A stretch of 64,000 nucleotides of DNA from Candidatus Competibacteraceae bacterium (GCA_016699715.1 CP065007.1:1860001-1924000), one strand, 5' to 3'. Counted from the stretch's first letter, positions 7,441 to 17,619 are shown. Program-made: numbers and translations. Notes: generated by a model from the sequence alone, not told the origin.

Positions 7441-10215
7441 ATGGCCGACGACCGCTCCATTCTGTTCGCTGATCTGGAATACGCCGCCGCCCGGCGCGAT
7501 CCGCAATGCGTCCCGTGGGTTCTGGAATTTCTCGCTCAGCCCGACCCGCCCGCCGGTCAGCCGGAAGATCCACCGGACGACTATCAGGCCCAACCCCAGT
7601 TGCCCGATGCCTGGTCGCTGGATCGCTTGCGCCAGACCTTGAACCCGCAAGCCCTGACCGGCAAAACCGCCGACGAGCGTCAAGCGGCGCGCACCGGTGC
7701 CTGGGCCGCGCTGTTGGCGTCGCCCAACCCGCCGCCGCGTCTGCGGCTGGGTCAACTGTTGCTGGACTTGTACGCGGCCGACGACGAACCGGCCCGCGCC
7801 CTGCTGTTGGAACTGATTCCCCAACTGCCGCCGAACGCCATCGGCTGGGGCATCTGGCAAGGCATCAAGGGTATTTATAAACAAGCCGAGCAACGCCACG
7901 ATCTCGCCATGCTGGGCGTTCTGTGCTATCGCCTGGACGAGCAATCCAAACTGGGCGAAGGCGACATTTCGCGCGGAACCTGGCTGTACATGCGCCGCCG
8001 CGCCTGGCGCTATCTGCGGCAACTCGGCCAAGCCCTGCCCGAATTGTTTCCGGTGTACGCCGGCCAGGTCTTGCGCCACTACCCGCCTCAGTGCAACTTC
8101 CGCCACTGCTGGATCGCCAACCAGATTTGGCGGCACAAGGATTTGATCGGCGCCACCGATCAGGGGGTATTGGGGAGCAGCGGCCTGCCGGGCAAACTGG
8201 AACGCCGCGCCTTCGACGATGCCTGGAAAATCAGTCCCGCCCCGCTGCTGCGGTTGCTGGAGGATGCCCAAAACCCGCAAGTCTGCGCATTCGCCATTCG
8301 TGGACTGGAGCAGGATTTCAAGGACGCCCTGCGCCACGTCGAACCGGCCTGGCTGGCCCGCCTCGGCACCAAGCGGCTGGACATCGTGCACGACTTCATC
8401 ATCAAACTGCTGCGCGACAACCCCGAGTTCCATCAATCGAAACTGAAGCCACTTGGCTTGCACGACATGGTGTTGGGGCTGCTCCACAGTGGCCACGAAC
8501 CCGCCCGCCGCTACGCCATCGACTATGCTCGCGCCTACGCCACCGATCTGCCTGTCGCCGAGTTGGTCAAGCTGACGGCGGAAGGCGCGCGCGACGTGCA
8601 AGCTTTCGCCGTGGCGATCCTGGAGCAACGTACTCCAGCCGAGTTGGGCCTGCCAACCCTGCTCAAGCTGCTGACCGCGCCGGCCAGCGCCACTCTCGCC
8701 AAAGCCAAACTGCGGCAAGGTTTCCGGCCACAAGACATCAGCGCCGAGCAATTCGTCGAGCTGGCTCTCGCGCCATCCAAATCGAGGTCGGGCGATTCCG
8801 CGCTCGATGCCGTCATCCAGTTTTATCGCGACGCCAAGGTCACGGTCCCCGCCGCTGACTACCGCCAAGTATTGGACGATCCGCGTTGTACCGCCATTGC
8901 CCGCCAGCGGGCGCTCAAGGCACTGGCGGATTATCCGGGGCGCGAGATCGGCTTGGATTGGATGCGGCAAGCCTTATTGAATCCTCACCTGAGCGATGCC
9001 GTGGCCGGCTGGTTGCGGCAGGGTAAATTCAAAGGGGAGGATTTGGATATCGACTGGCTCAAGGGTCTCGCCATGCGCCCGACGCTGCGCCCGCTCGCGC
9101 TCCAGTTGCTCGGCGATTCGGAACTGGTCGCGCCGAACCGCATCGGCTTACCCTGGCTGCTGGCGATGGCGCGGCAGGCCGACCCGACCCTGCACGATTT
9201 TGCCCACCGCTATCTGCTGGAATCCTTCCGGCCCGGCGACTTCGCCAGCGACGACCGCAGCGGGATCGATCACCTATGGGAACTGGCTTGCGGCCCCACG
9301 CAACCGGAACCGGTGCGTCGCTTTGCCGCCACCTATCTCAAGGCCCATCATCCGAAAATCGGCCCCAGCGATCCCGAAACGCGCGCTTTCAATATCCAGC
9401 CCGACTTGAGCGCCGCCGATTATCCGTTGAGTCGACTGCGCCCATTGTTCGCCGATCAACGGCCCGACCTGCGCCGGTTGGCGGTCGCCATCGCGCGGGA
9501 GGAATTGCGCGCCTGGAATGAGCCAACTCTTCTGTATCGGCTGGCCGATAGCGAATACCGCGAGTCGCGTGCTTTTGCCATCGAACAGTTGTTGCATCTA
9601 GGCGAAAGCTCAATGGAACCGGCCCTGCCGGCCGAATGGTTGTTGCCGGAACGAGTGTTTCAGCTGGCCGAAAGCCGTCACAAGATCACCCGCGAGACGG
9701 CGCTAACCCTGATCCGCCGCCATCAGGAGCAACTCGGCGATCCGACGCGGCTGGCCTGGTTGATGGAAAGCCCGCACCGCGAGGTTGGGCTGTTCACCGT
9801 GCGGCTGTTGTGGGAACGCCAGCGCCGGAAATTCGTGCCGACCGCGAAGGCCGCCGAGCTTCAGCCCAGTGCTCCGTTTGAGGGACTACGCCAGTTTTTG
9901 CGCAAGACTTTGTTCGGCCTGCCACCCGGTCGGATGGAACGGCACGAGTTGGACGCCGAACAGGCCGCGCCCGAACGGCCGTGGCCGGCCAGTGTCGGTA
10001 AGCGCCGATTGATCGAGGCCATCAAAACGCTGGCCCTGACCGATGCCGGTTTCGCGGAGTTGGTGACACCGGTACTGGCGGAATTCCGCCATTCCCGCGC
10101 CAAGAATGAATGGCAACATTGCGTCGCGGCTCTGGTGCAAATCCGCCGGACGCATCCGGCGATTAGTATTGATTTGCCGGTGGGACAGGTGAATTTGAGG
10201 GTAAAAACAACGTGA
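7441..10215 (+). CDS. HEAT/ARM-repeat protein of the retron operon
   Basis: About 924 aa, soluble, without signal peptide or membrane segment. Most of the length is alpha-helical repeats of HEAT/ARM character, for example LLRLLEDAQNPQVCAFAIRG, LPVAELVKLTAEGARDVQAF and LYRLADSEYRESRAFAIEQL. No catalytic motif is evident. HEAT solenoids scaffold proteins or nucleic acids. It follows the WGR gene closely. ATG 7441 has AGG at good spacing; ATG 7435 in the same frame is an alternative. I recall the ARM-repeat partner of type XIII retrons as a protein of this kind, so this is a candidate effector or scaffold, but neither activity nor partner can be read from the sequence. Its stop overlaps a small downstream ORF by 4 bp. 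Confidence 0.75.
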   Translation: MADDRSILFADLEYAAARRDPQCVPWVLEFLAQPDPPAGQPEDPPDDYQAQPQLPDAWSLDRLRQTLNPQALTGKTADERQAARTGAWAALLASPNPPPRLRLGQLLLDLYAADDEPARALLLELIPQLPPNAIGWGIWQGIKGIYKQAEQRHDLAMLGVLCYRLDEQSKLGEGDISRGTWLYMRRRAWRYLRQLGQALPELFPVYAGQVLRHYPPQCNFRHCWIANQIWRHKDLIGATDQGVLGSSGLPGKLERRAFDDAWKISPAPLLRLLEDAQNPQVCAFAIRGLEQDFKDALRHVEPAWLARLGTKRLDIVHDFIIKLLRDNPEFHQSKLKPLGLHDMVLGLLHSGHEPARRYAIDYARAYATDLPVAELVKLTAEGARDVQAFAVAILEQRTPAELGLPTLLKLLTAPASATLAKAKLRQGFRPQDISAEQFVELALAPSKSRSGDSALDAVIQFYRDAKVTVPAADYRQVLDDPRCTAIARQRALKALADYPGREIGLDWMRQALLNPHLSDAVAGWLRQGKFKGEDLDIDWLKGLAMRPTLRPLALQLLGDSELVAPNRIGLPWLLAMARQADPTLHDFAHRYLLESFRPGDFASDDRSGIDHLWELACGPTQPEPVRRFAATYLKAHHPKIGPSDPETRAFNIQPDLSAADYPLSRLRPLFADQRPDLRRLAVAIAREELRAWNEPTLLYRLADSEYRESRAFAIEQLLHLGESSMEPALPAEWLLPERVFQLAESRHKITRETALTLIRRHQEQLGDPTRLAWLMESPHREVGLFTVRLLWERQRRKFVPTAKAAELQPSAPFEGLRQFLRKTLFGLPPGRMERHELDAEQAAPERPWPASVGKRRLIEAIKTLALTDAGFAELVTPVLAEFRHSRAKNEWQHCVAALVQIRRTHPAISIDLPVGQVNLRVKTT

Positions 10216-10391
10216 GAGAACTACAACCTGCTCAAGCTCCGAATGTGATCGACAGGCTACATTCCTCAAGTCGGTCTCATGTAGGCAAAGGGGATTGCAC
10301 GACCGAAAGAGAGCAGTTATTTCAAGGGAAATCGCTTGAAAGCATCATTACAGAGATCGCGATCCGAAGAGCTAAAAGTGAAACTGGGTGA
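10212..10391 (+). CDS. Small hypothetical ORF overlapping the HEAT gene stop (59 aa)
   Basis: A GTG start overlaps the preceding stop as GTGA, the classic translational-coupling overlap, and opens a 59-aa frame (MRELQPAQAPNVIDRLHSSR...). I do not recognise a family. Base composition drops here compared with the upstream gene. Its own stop again forms a GTGA overlap with the next small ORF. The two together could be one small gene broken by a frameshift. Confidence 0.35.
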   Translation: MRELQPAQAPNVIDRLHSSSRSHVGKGDCTTEREQLFQGKSLESIITEIAIRRAKSETG

Positions 10392-10525
10392 TCAATACCA
10401 TAAATGAATTGAATGAAGCGAAGAAGATCAAATTTACAGTCGTTGAAGATGCGATTCAACATTTTGTTAAGGAAGGACGGGAATTACCACCGCCACGAAT
10501 TCGGTCCATGCGGGAAACTGCATAA
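10388..10525 (+). CDS. Small hypothetical ORF (45 aa), GTGA-coupled to the previous one
   Basis: A 45-aa frame starting GTG 10388, directly coupled to the preceding ORF. It contains KFTVVEDAIQHFVKEGRELP followed by PPRIRSMRETA, which has the look of a conserved helical C-terminus rather than random translation. The function is unknown. It may be the 3' part of a split gene whose 5' part is 10212-10391. Confidence 0.35.
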   Translation: MINTINELNEAKKIKFTVVEDAIQHFVKEGRELPPPRIRSMRETA

Positions 10526-10566
10526 CTTTATTTCCTAATCAACCCAAAAATTGATTGATCTCTACC

Positions 10567-10980
10567 ATGAAAAAAATCATCCTGATTGCGATTATTTTAG
10601 CTTTTGGTTGGTATGGTAATTACTTATATAAACAGCATGAATCAATAGGCACGCAACAATCATTCACTGATTCACCCTATAAAAATCCAACAAAGTGCAT
10701 CACAAGAGATGGACGGATTCTTTATGGTGACTTACCTGAAGGAACAGTCTGTGCACAGGAAATTCCGGTAGAAGGTGCATTGACAGTAATGCCCTCACAT
10801 AACTCTAACAAGGCAATAACTTCTAGCGTTAAAACCTCAAGCTTCAAATGTGATGGCCGAATCCATTGTTCTCAGATGACCTCTTGCGAAGAAGCAACTT
10901 TCTTTTTGAGAAACTGCCCTAATGTAAAGATGGACGGAAACAATGATGGAGTTCCTTGTGAGAAACAATGGTGCGGGTGA
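10567..10980 (+). CDS. Excalibur calcium-binding domain protein, membrane anchored
   Basis: About 137 aa. Residues 1-17 form a single hydrophobic N-terminal segment (MKKIILIAIILAFGWYG), so the protein is probably exported or anchored. The C-terminal 40 residues are an Excalibur domain: two outer cysteine pairs around a DGNNDGVPCE loop that resembles a calcium-binding EF-loop. Between them is a short region beginning KCITRDGRILYGDLPEGTVC. I chose ATG 10567; an upstream TTG (10555) is less likely. The gene is lower in GC than the flanking HEAT genes, which suggests separate origin. Excalibur domains often accompany extracellular nucleases, but none is fused here. The relation to the retron genes is only positional. 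Confidence 0.7.
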   Translation: MKKIILIAIILAFGWYGNYLYKQHESIGTQQSFTDSPYKNPTKCITRDGRILYGDLPEGTVCAQEIPVEGALTVMPSHNSNKAITSSVKTSSFKCDGRIHCSQMTSCEEATFFLRNCPNVKMDGNNDGVPCEKQWCG

Positions 10981-11064
10981 TTTTAAATAAAGTTTTGCTT
11001 CTTTTATTGTCACCGATACCACCACTGCCAAGCGTAAACCGTATTCCAAAAGGAACCGCCTCCC

Positions 11065-14000
11065 GTGGCCAAACAATACGCGCCCCACATTGAACGCTTA
11101 TTGACCGTCGCCGCCAGCGGCAAACTCCTTGCCGTGGGCGGTCGCCGCGACGCAATGGGTGTCACCGACTCCAGCGTCCACCTGCTGCAACTACCCAAGC
11201 TGAACGCGCGCTTCAGTGCCCCGCTGGACACTGCCGTATCCACGCTGGCCTTTTGCGGCGATGAGCTGTTGCTGGCTGGAACCGTCAAGGGCGATCTAGC
11301 CATTTGGCGCGCGAGCGGCGAAGGCAAAACCCCGGATTGGCAGCAGACTGTTCACACCGGCACGGTGCGGGCGCTGGTTGCGTCCGACTCGCAGATCCTG
11401 AGCGTGGGCGATGACGGCGGACTGGCACTGCACGCCATCGAAATGGACGGCGATCAACCCCGTCTGCGCGAGCAAACCAAGCGTCGTCTGAGCGAACAGC
11501 CATTACGCGCCGTGGCGCTGGACCCGACAAGCGGCAACGTGGCCGCCGCCGGTGCCGACAACACCATTTACGTCCTGCCACTGGCGCGACTGGGCGATGC
11601 CGAACCCCGCGCCATGCCCTGCGGTGAACGCGGCATTTTTGCTCTGACCTTCACCGGCGATGGGCGCATCGTAGCCGGTTGCGGCGATGGTTCGATCCGG
11701 GTTTGCTTTCTGGAAGGGGCCATCGACGAAGAAAATCGCAGCGGCGACGCCGCCCATCAGGGGCCGGTGCGTAGCCTGCTGTTCAGTGCGGCGCTGAACG
11801 ACGAACAAGACCGTCCCCTACCCCGCCGTTTGTTCTCGCTGGGCGAGGACGGCGAACTCAAGGTCTGGACGCTGGACCAGCGCCGCAAACCGCGCACCGT
11901 TCCCGTTGGACGCAACGCCAGCGCGCTGGCGCTGTTCGAGCCGTTGCCGCAAGCCAAACCGGAACAGCGCGGCGGCCTGTTGGTCGCGGTTACGGAAAAT
12001 CGGCTGATTTGGCTCAGTCCGGTCGATCAAAACGGCAATCCGTCCGGTCACGCCGAAACCTGGGATTCCCGACTACAACGCTTGCTCGACGAAGTGAAGG
12101 CGAACCGCTCGTCGTCGGCCACCTTGGACGCTTTGGCGCAACTGGCCGAGGACGAGGCGCGGGAAGGTTTGGAATACGTGCTCAGCCAGGATTCCCGGCC
12201 GGGGCGACGCATTGAGGCCGCGCAACGGCTAGGTGACGGCCAACGCCGCCGTAGCCGACCGACACTGGCCAAGGCGCTGAACGACGATCACGCTGGCGTG
12301 CGCAAGGCCGCGCTGAAAGCGTTGGAACGGATCGACGCCGAAACGCCCCTGCAAGCCCTGCAACCGGCGCTAGGCAGCCGCCACCCGGACATTCGGCTCG
12401 ATGCGGTGCAAGGCCTGACCGCGTTACGCCAAGCGTCGCCCCTGGTGCCGAGACTGCTGAACGAGCGGCTGAACGACTCGGACGCCAAAGTCCGCGAAGC
12501 CGCCCTCGACGGCTTGCTGAGCTTGGACCCCGAAGCCAGCGTCGCATTGCGCGGCGCGTTCGAGCGAGGCTCCCCCGATATCCGTCGCGCGGTTCTGATC
12601 CGACTGGGACGCCAGCGCTTGAGCGCCACGCCACAGGGTCGCCAACTGCTTGGCCACGCGCTCAACGACGAAACCCACGAAGTCCGTCAGGCGGCGCTCT
12701 GGGTCGCGGTCGCGGCGCATCCCGCGCTTGCCGCTCGCCTGCGCACTGGCGGCGGTGACATCACCAAGATGCTGGACGAACTCCGGGCACAAGGGGTCGG
12801 CGAAGAAAGCGCGGCCACGCCCGACGCTCTGGCCGAAGCGGAGCTGGAACCGCTGTTCGCGGCCCTGGTCTCCCGTCACCCGGATATCGCCCTGCAAAGC
12901 GCCCTGTGTCTGAGCTGGCTCGGCGACGACCGGGCCAGCGGCGCCTTGCTGCAACTCAGCCGGGAACCGGAGGTCGGGACACGGCGGATAGTCGCCCGTT
13001 TCATGGCCAACGCCATCATCAATCTCGCGGGCGATCGGCGCTTGCGCTTGCGTCTGCAATGGCTGTTGAACGACGACGATGCGCAAGTACGCGCCGAAGC
13101 ATTCGACGGTCTGCTCAAGTTGGCCGAACCGGAAGGTCCGGCCGGCGAGATCGATCTGGCCGAACTGGCGCTGCGCACTCAGGCGGGCGAGATTCGGACC
13201 CGCGCCCTGCAACTCCTGGTCAAGCACGGCGCGACCGCGCAAAACGAACTCGCCACCCGTATCGACGGACTGCTCGGTCATGCCCTGGACGATGAAGCCG
13301 AGGACGTGCGCCGGGAAGCCTTGCGAACGTTATGGGCCTGGCACAGCAAACGTCCGGAAACCACCCTGCGTCGGACAGTCGCTTCGGTGCATCCCGACGT
13401 GCGCCGCTGGGCCGTGGACGAACTGGCTCGCCAAGCCCGCCAATCGCGCGCCTGGGCCAGGGAACTGCTGATCGAGCGGGTCGGCGACAACGCCGCCGAG
13501 GTGGGATTGGCCGCCTACCAAGCCTTGACCAAAGAAGACGCTGACAAGAAACGCTCCAATTACCACTTGGCGGCGCTCGATTCGCCTGCCGCCGAAGTCC
13601 GTTTGGCTGGTTTGAAAGGCGCGTTGGAAGCGTCCGACCCGGCCCCACTGCGAAACCGCTTAATCGAACTGCTGCAAAGCGAGGAAGCGCCTCAGTTCCT
13701 CGCCGCCATCGAAGCGCTCGATAAATTGCTGCCCAACGACGCGCAAGCGTTCGCTCTCGCCCTCGACAGTCCGTTCCATCTACTGCGGGTGCGCGCTGGC
13801 GAGTTGTGCGGCAAGCGCCGGGATCACCGCGCCGTCGGAGCGATGCGGGCTTTGCTGAGTATCCCCAAGACCGACCACGACCGCCCGTCCGATACGCTGC
13901 GCCAGCGCGCCGCCAGCGCCCTGGCCGACGTGGGCGACCCGGCCAGCATTCCGTTTCTCACCACTTTGCTGCGCGACGAGGATGCCCTGGTCCGGGAACA

Positions 14001-17000
14001 CGGCGCGCGTGGCTTGGCCGCCGCCTGTCTAAATGGCAACGAGCAACCGCTGGTTGCCGCGCTGGCTCATGCCGACCTGGCGGTGCGCAGTTGGGCCGCC
14101 GACGGCCTGTCGAAATTGGGCGATGCACGGGCGCTGCCGGTACTGGCTGGCACCCAGCGCCACGAGCATCCGCCGATCCGGCGCGGCGCGCTGTACAGCT
14201 TCGTCGCGCTCGGCGGCAATGGGGTGCAAGGCTTGCTGCAAGGATTGGAAGACCGCGAGCGCGATCTCCAGGAGTTGACCTTCGCCGTGATCGTGGCCCG
14301 CGATATTGCCTTGGCGCGGGCGCGATTGGAACCGGATTTGCTGCTCAGCGCCCTGAGCGCCGGCCAGCCGGAAATCCGCTTCGCCGCCGCGCGCGCTCTG
14401 GAAGTGCGGCTGTGCGATGAAGACCTGGGGCAATGGGGACTGGAACTGATCGGGCCGCGCCAGCCGGAGAAAGCCAGCGATATGCGCAACTGGCCGGACC
14501 CGGCGCAACGGCCGCGTCTGCTCAACGCCGTGGTCAACGCCCTGGCCAGCGATTCTCCAGCCCGGCGCTACGCCGCCGCCCAGGTTCTCGGCTTGCGTCC
14601 GCAACCGGAAAGCTTTTGGCGCGAAGCGAAGCGTCTCGCCGAAATCGCCACCGACCCAGCGCCACCCCAAACCGCGCCCGAAGCCGAAACGCCGCTGGAG
14701 CGCAAAACCGGCTGGATTCGCGGGCTGTTTCAGCGCAAGTCACAACAGCCGAGCGGCTCCGCCACCCAACGCCTGCTGACCGTGTTGCGTTTCGCCGGTG
14801 GCGGGCGACCGTTGCCCAAGGATCAGGATCAAGCCGGCGCGTCCGAACTGTGGCGGCTGGCATTTGGAACTTACGCCGGCCTGATTCGGCAAGCGCCGGT
14901 CGCCAAGGGGCCGGACGATTATCAACGGGTACGGCGCGACAGCATCGCCCGTCTCGCGACGCTGGCCCAACAGTCCGTCATTGGCCGGGAGGCGGTGTTG
15001 CCGGTACTGCGCCAAGCCCTGGGCGATCCGCATCACCTGGTCCGACAAGCAGCGCTGAACGCACTGGCCGAACTGCATCCGCACGAGCCGTTGGAACCGC
15101 TGACCCTGGCCTTGAACGTCGATTCCGCCGACCTCGGCCGCAATGCTTTTGATCGCCTGCTGGCTTTGGCCGCAGCCGGCGATGCGCGCGCCGCCGAACT
15201 GGCCCGTAGCGCGGTCAATGCCGCCAACGCCGAAACGCGCCGCCACGCCCTGGAGCAACTACCCCGCCTGTATCCCACCGGCAGTCTGGAACCCTGGTTG
15301 CTGGCGCTGAACAGCCGCCATGACGATTTGCGGCTCACCGTGGTGGATCGCCTGCTCAATGCCAACGATCCGCGCATCGCGGTGGCCTTGAGTCGCGCTT
15401 TGGAAAGCGAGCACGAGGAGTTGCGCTTGCGCGCCGCCGTGGGCTTGGCCCAGCGCGGCGAGTCACTGGCCCTGGACGTGTTGGCCGCCGCTCTGCGCGG
15501 CGAACCACGGATCGCCAACCGAGCGCTGGAGGCGCTGGTCGTCTTGGCGCACGCCCGTCCGAACGAGCAGGTCGCGGCAAAGGCGACCGAAGCCGTAACG
15601 GCGCGCCTGGAAGACGATCCCGACCTGAGCGCCGACCATCCGGCCCTGCTGCGCGCCCTCGGTCGCATCGGCCATATCGCCGCCGCGCCGCTGCTGGGTC
15701 GCTGGTTGCTGGATAAGGACAAAGCCACTGATCACAGCCAAGCCCTGGACGTGCTGTTACAACTGTTGCGCGACCGGGTCCAACCGGAGCAAAAGCGGGC
15801 GGACGGGCGGCAATACCCGCGCTATCGGGAAGCATTGGCCCTGGAAGCCTTGCCGCCGTTACTCGATCACGACAACGCCGCGATTCGCACGCGCGTCGTC
15901 GAAGTGTTGGGCAATCTGGAGGCGAAACAGGCGGAAATGCTGCTGGTCCGGCTGCTGGACGACCGCGACGAGGCCATTCGGGCGCTGGCCTGCGCGCAAT
16001 TGGCGCAACGCATCGTCGCCGGCATGCCCGACGCCAGTTTGGAACCGCTGACGTGGGCGCTTGCCGGTGGTCGCCGCGAACTGTTGCTGGCCGCCGCCGA
16101 AGGCTTGGCCAGGCAACAACGGCCGGAAGCCTTCCAACCACTGTTGCTGGCGTTCACGGCAGGTGCGGATGTAGAGCGGAAACGCGCCATCGCCGCGCTG
16201 GGCGAGTTAGGCGACCGGCGCGCTTTGGACTATCTGGAACCGTTGCTTGATCAACGCGCCGATTTGCCCGCCGACGACCGGGCCTTGGCCCCGGATGCCG
16301 CCGAGGCGCTCGGCGCTTTGCTCCCCCGCCTGAGCGACGCCGACGAACGGCAACGGGTGCGCGACCATCTGGAACGGCTGGCCCGCGAAGGTGTGGGCGA
16401 ACTGCGCTGGCGGACACTGAGCGGTTTGCGGCGCGTCGGCGACGAGCGCAGCCGTGCCCTGCTGGAACGCCTCGTCAGCGATCCCTACGAAAATGGCACC
16501 GCCCGACAACGGGCCGCCGTCGAACTGGGTCAACTGAGCGTATCTGCTTCCGAACCGGTGTTGGAGTCGCTGCTGCACCAGCGCGACGCCGGTCTGCGCA
16601 AGGCCGGTCTGGAGGCGTTGCGGCGGATTTATCCCAATGATGCCACCCAGGTCAACCTGCTGGCTCTGAACAGCGAATACGCCGAGATCAGCCAGCCCGC
16701 CGCGCGTTTTCTGGCTCGCCAGGGCGACCCCGACACCCTCACGCAGCGACTCGGTGTAGTTAAGGATCAACAGGTTCGACAACGCCTGCGGCGCGGGTTG
16801 ATCCGCCGCCAAGCCTTCTCCCGTGACGCTTTGGGCGAGTTGCTGCGCGGCGACGCGGCGGCGACGCGGATCGAGGCAGCCTGGATCGCCGGTAACAGCG
16901 GTGACCGGGATTTGGCGGAAGCCGTGCAAAGCGCGCTGGAACGAGCGGCGAATGGTTGGCGACAAGCCGACGAACGGCATTTATGGGAACAGGTCAGTGC

Positions 17001-17619
17001 GGAAGCGCAGGCTTGGCGGGCCAGTCTGTGGGCCGCCCGTCAACTGCAACTCGCCGTCGCGCCAGCGGCGCGGGCCGCACTTGCCGATCCCCGCCATCCA
17101 GTAGCGGTACGACGCGAGGCGATTCGCTGTCTGGCCGAGTGCGGCGATGCCAAGGACAGCAACGCGCTGTTGCAAGCGCTGGAGGATGTCGATTCCGGGG
17201 TGCGCGCGGCGGCCAGCGCTGCTCTGGCCCGGCTGGGCGGCGACTCCGTGCTCCAACATTTAGAGCGATCCAAGCGCATTGATGGCGCGGCCTTGCGCCC
17301 GGTCCTGCGGGCGGTGCTGCCCGGCGCGGATGGCCGCTTGCTGGCCAGCACCGAACAGCGGCAAGCCGCGCTGCCGGTTTATCTGGAGCAGGGAGAAGTC
17401 GCGGCGCTGATCCGTCGCGCCACCGCAACCGATGGGGAAGCGGCGGCGCGGTCGAGCGCGATTGCGGCCCTGGGCCGACTGGGTGGCGAAGCCGCGCAAA
17501 CCACCTTGCAGGGCATCCTGGCCAACAAGAGCGAGGACGGCACGATTCGAGCCATCGCCTTCAAGGGCTTGCGGCGCTTGGAACGACGGGTGGCGAATCG
17601 GGTTGCTTCCGGTGGATAA
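11065..17619 (+). CDS. Giant WD40 + HEAT-repeat protein (2184 aa)
   Basis: The largest gene of the window. Residues 1 to about 320 form WD40-like blades (SVGDDGGLALHAIEM, AGCGDGSIRVCFLE, LGEDGELKVWTLD), probably one beta-propeller. From about residue 370 to the end there are dozens of HEAT/PBS-lyase-type repeats, such as ALNDDHAGVRKAALKALERI and LLRDEDALVREHGARGLAAA. No enzymatic motif, signal peptide or membrane helix is visible. The start is GTG 11065, with AGGA about 11 bases upstream. It lies on the same strand as the retron operon and shares its HEAT character, but is separated by 850 bp with small low-GC ORFs. It may be a scaffold or sensor of the same system or an independent gene. Function is unknown. 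Confidence 0.8.
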   Translation: MAKQYAPHIERLLTVAASGKLLAVGGRRDAMGVTDSSVHLLQLPKLNARFSAPLDTAVSTLAFCGDELLLAGTVKGDLAIWRASGEGKTPDWQQTVHTGTVRALVASDSQILSVGDDGGLALHAIEMDGDQPRLREQTKRRLSEQPLRAVALDPTSGNVAAAGADNTIYVLPLARLGDAEPRAMPCGERGIFALTFTGDGRIVAGCGDGSIRVCFLEGAIDEENRSGDAAHQGPVRSLLFSAALNDEQDRPLPRRLFSLGEDGELKVWTLDQRRKPRTVPVGRNASALALFEPLPQAKPEQRGGLLVAVTENRLIWLSPVDQNGNPSGHAETWDSRLQRLLDEVKANRSSSATLDALAQLAEDEAREGLEYVLSQDSRPGRRIEAAQRLGDGQRRRSRPTLAKALNDDHAGVRKAALKALERIDAETPLQALQPALGSRHPDIRLDAVQGLTALRQASPLVPRLLNERLNDSDAKVREAALDGLLSLDPEASVALRGAFERGSPDIRRAVLIRLGRQRLSATPQGRQLLGHALNDETHEVRQAALWVAVAAHPALAARLRTGGGDITKMLDELRAQGVGEESAATPDALAEAELEPLFAALVSRHPDIALQSALCLSWLGDDRASGALLQLSREPEVGTRRIVARFMANAIINLAGDRRLRLRLQWLLNDDDAQVRAEAFDGLLKLAEPEGPAGEIDLAELALRTQAGEIRTRALQLLVKHGATAQNELATRIDGLLGHALDDEAEDVRREALRTLWAWHSKRPETTLRRTVASVHPDVRRWAVDELARQARQSRAWARELLIERVGDNAAEVGLAAYQALTKEDADKKRSNYHLAALDSPAAEVRLAGLKGALEASDPAPLRNRLIELLQSEEAPQFLAAIEALDKLLPNDAQAFALALDSPFHLLRVRAGELCGKRRDHRAVGAMRALLSIPKTDHDRPSDTLRQRAASALADVGDPASIPFLTTLLRDEDALVREHGARGLAAACLNGNEQPLVAALAHADLAVRSWAADGLSKLGDARALPVLAGTQRHEHPPIRRGALYSFVALGGNGVQGLLQGLEDRERDLQELTFAVIVARDIALARARLEPDLLLSALSAGQPEIRFAAARALEVRLCDEDLGQWGLELIGPRQPEKASDMRNWPDPAQRPRLLNAVVNALASDSPARRYAAAQVLGLRPQPESFWREAKRLAEIATDPAPPQTAPEAETPLERKTGWIRGLFQRKSQQPSGSATQRLLTVLRFAGGGRPLPKDQDQAGASELWRLAFGTYAGLIRQAPVAKGPDDYQRVRRDSIARLATLAQQSVIGREAVLPVLRQALGDPHHLVRQAALNALAELHPHEPLEPLTLALNVDSADLGRNAFDRLLALAAAGDARAAELARSAVNAANAETRRHALEQLPRLYPTGSLEPWLLALNSRHDDLRLTVVDRLLNANDPRIAVALSRALESEHEELRLRAAVGLAQRGESLALDVLAAALRGEPRIANRALEALVVLAHARPNEQVAAKATEAVTARLEDDPDLSADHPALLRALGRIGHIAAAPLLGRWLLDKDKATDHSQALDVLLQLLRDRVQPEQKRADGRQYPRYREALALEALPPLLDHDNAAIRTRVVEVLGNLEAKQAEMLLVRLLDDRDEAIRALACAQLAQRIVAGMPDASLEPLTWALAGGRRELLLAAAEGLARQQRPEAFQPLLLAFTAGADVERKRAIAALGELGDRRALDYLEPLLDQRADLPADDRALAPDAAEALGALLPRLSDADERQRVRDHLERLAREGVGELRWRTLSGLRRVGDERSRALLERLVSDPYENGTARQRAAVELGQLSVSASEPVLESLLHQRDAGLRKAGLEALRRIYPNDATQVNLLALNSEYAEISQPAARFLARQGDPDTLTQRLGVVKDQQVRQRLRRGLIRRQAFSRDALGELLRGDAAATRIEAAWIAGNSGDRDLAEAVQSALERAANGWRQADERHLWEQVSAEAQAWRASLWAARQLQLAVAPAARAALADPRHPVAVRREAIRCLAECGDAKDSNALLQALEDVDSGVRAAASAALARLGGDSVLQHLERSKRIDGAALRPVLRAVLPGADGRLLASTEQRQAALPVYLEQGEVAALIRRATATDGEAAARSSAIAALGRLGGEAAQTTLQGILANKSEDGTIRAIAFKGLRRLERRVANRVASGG

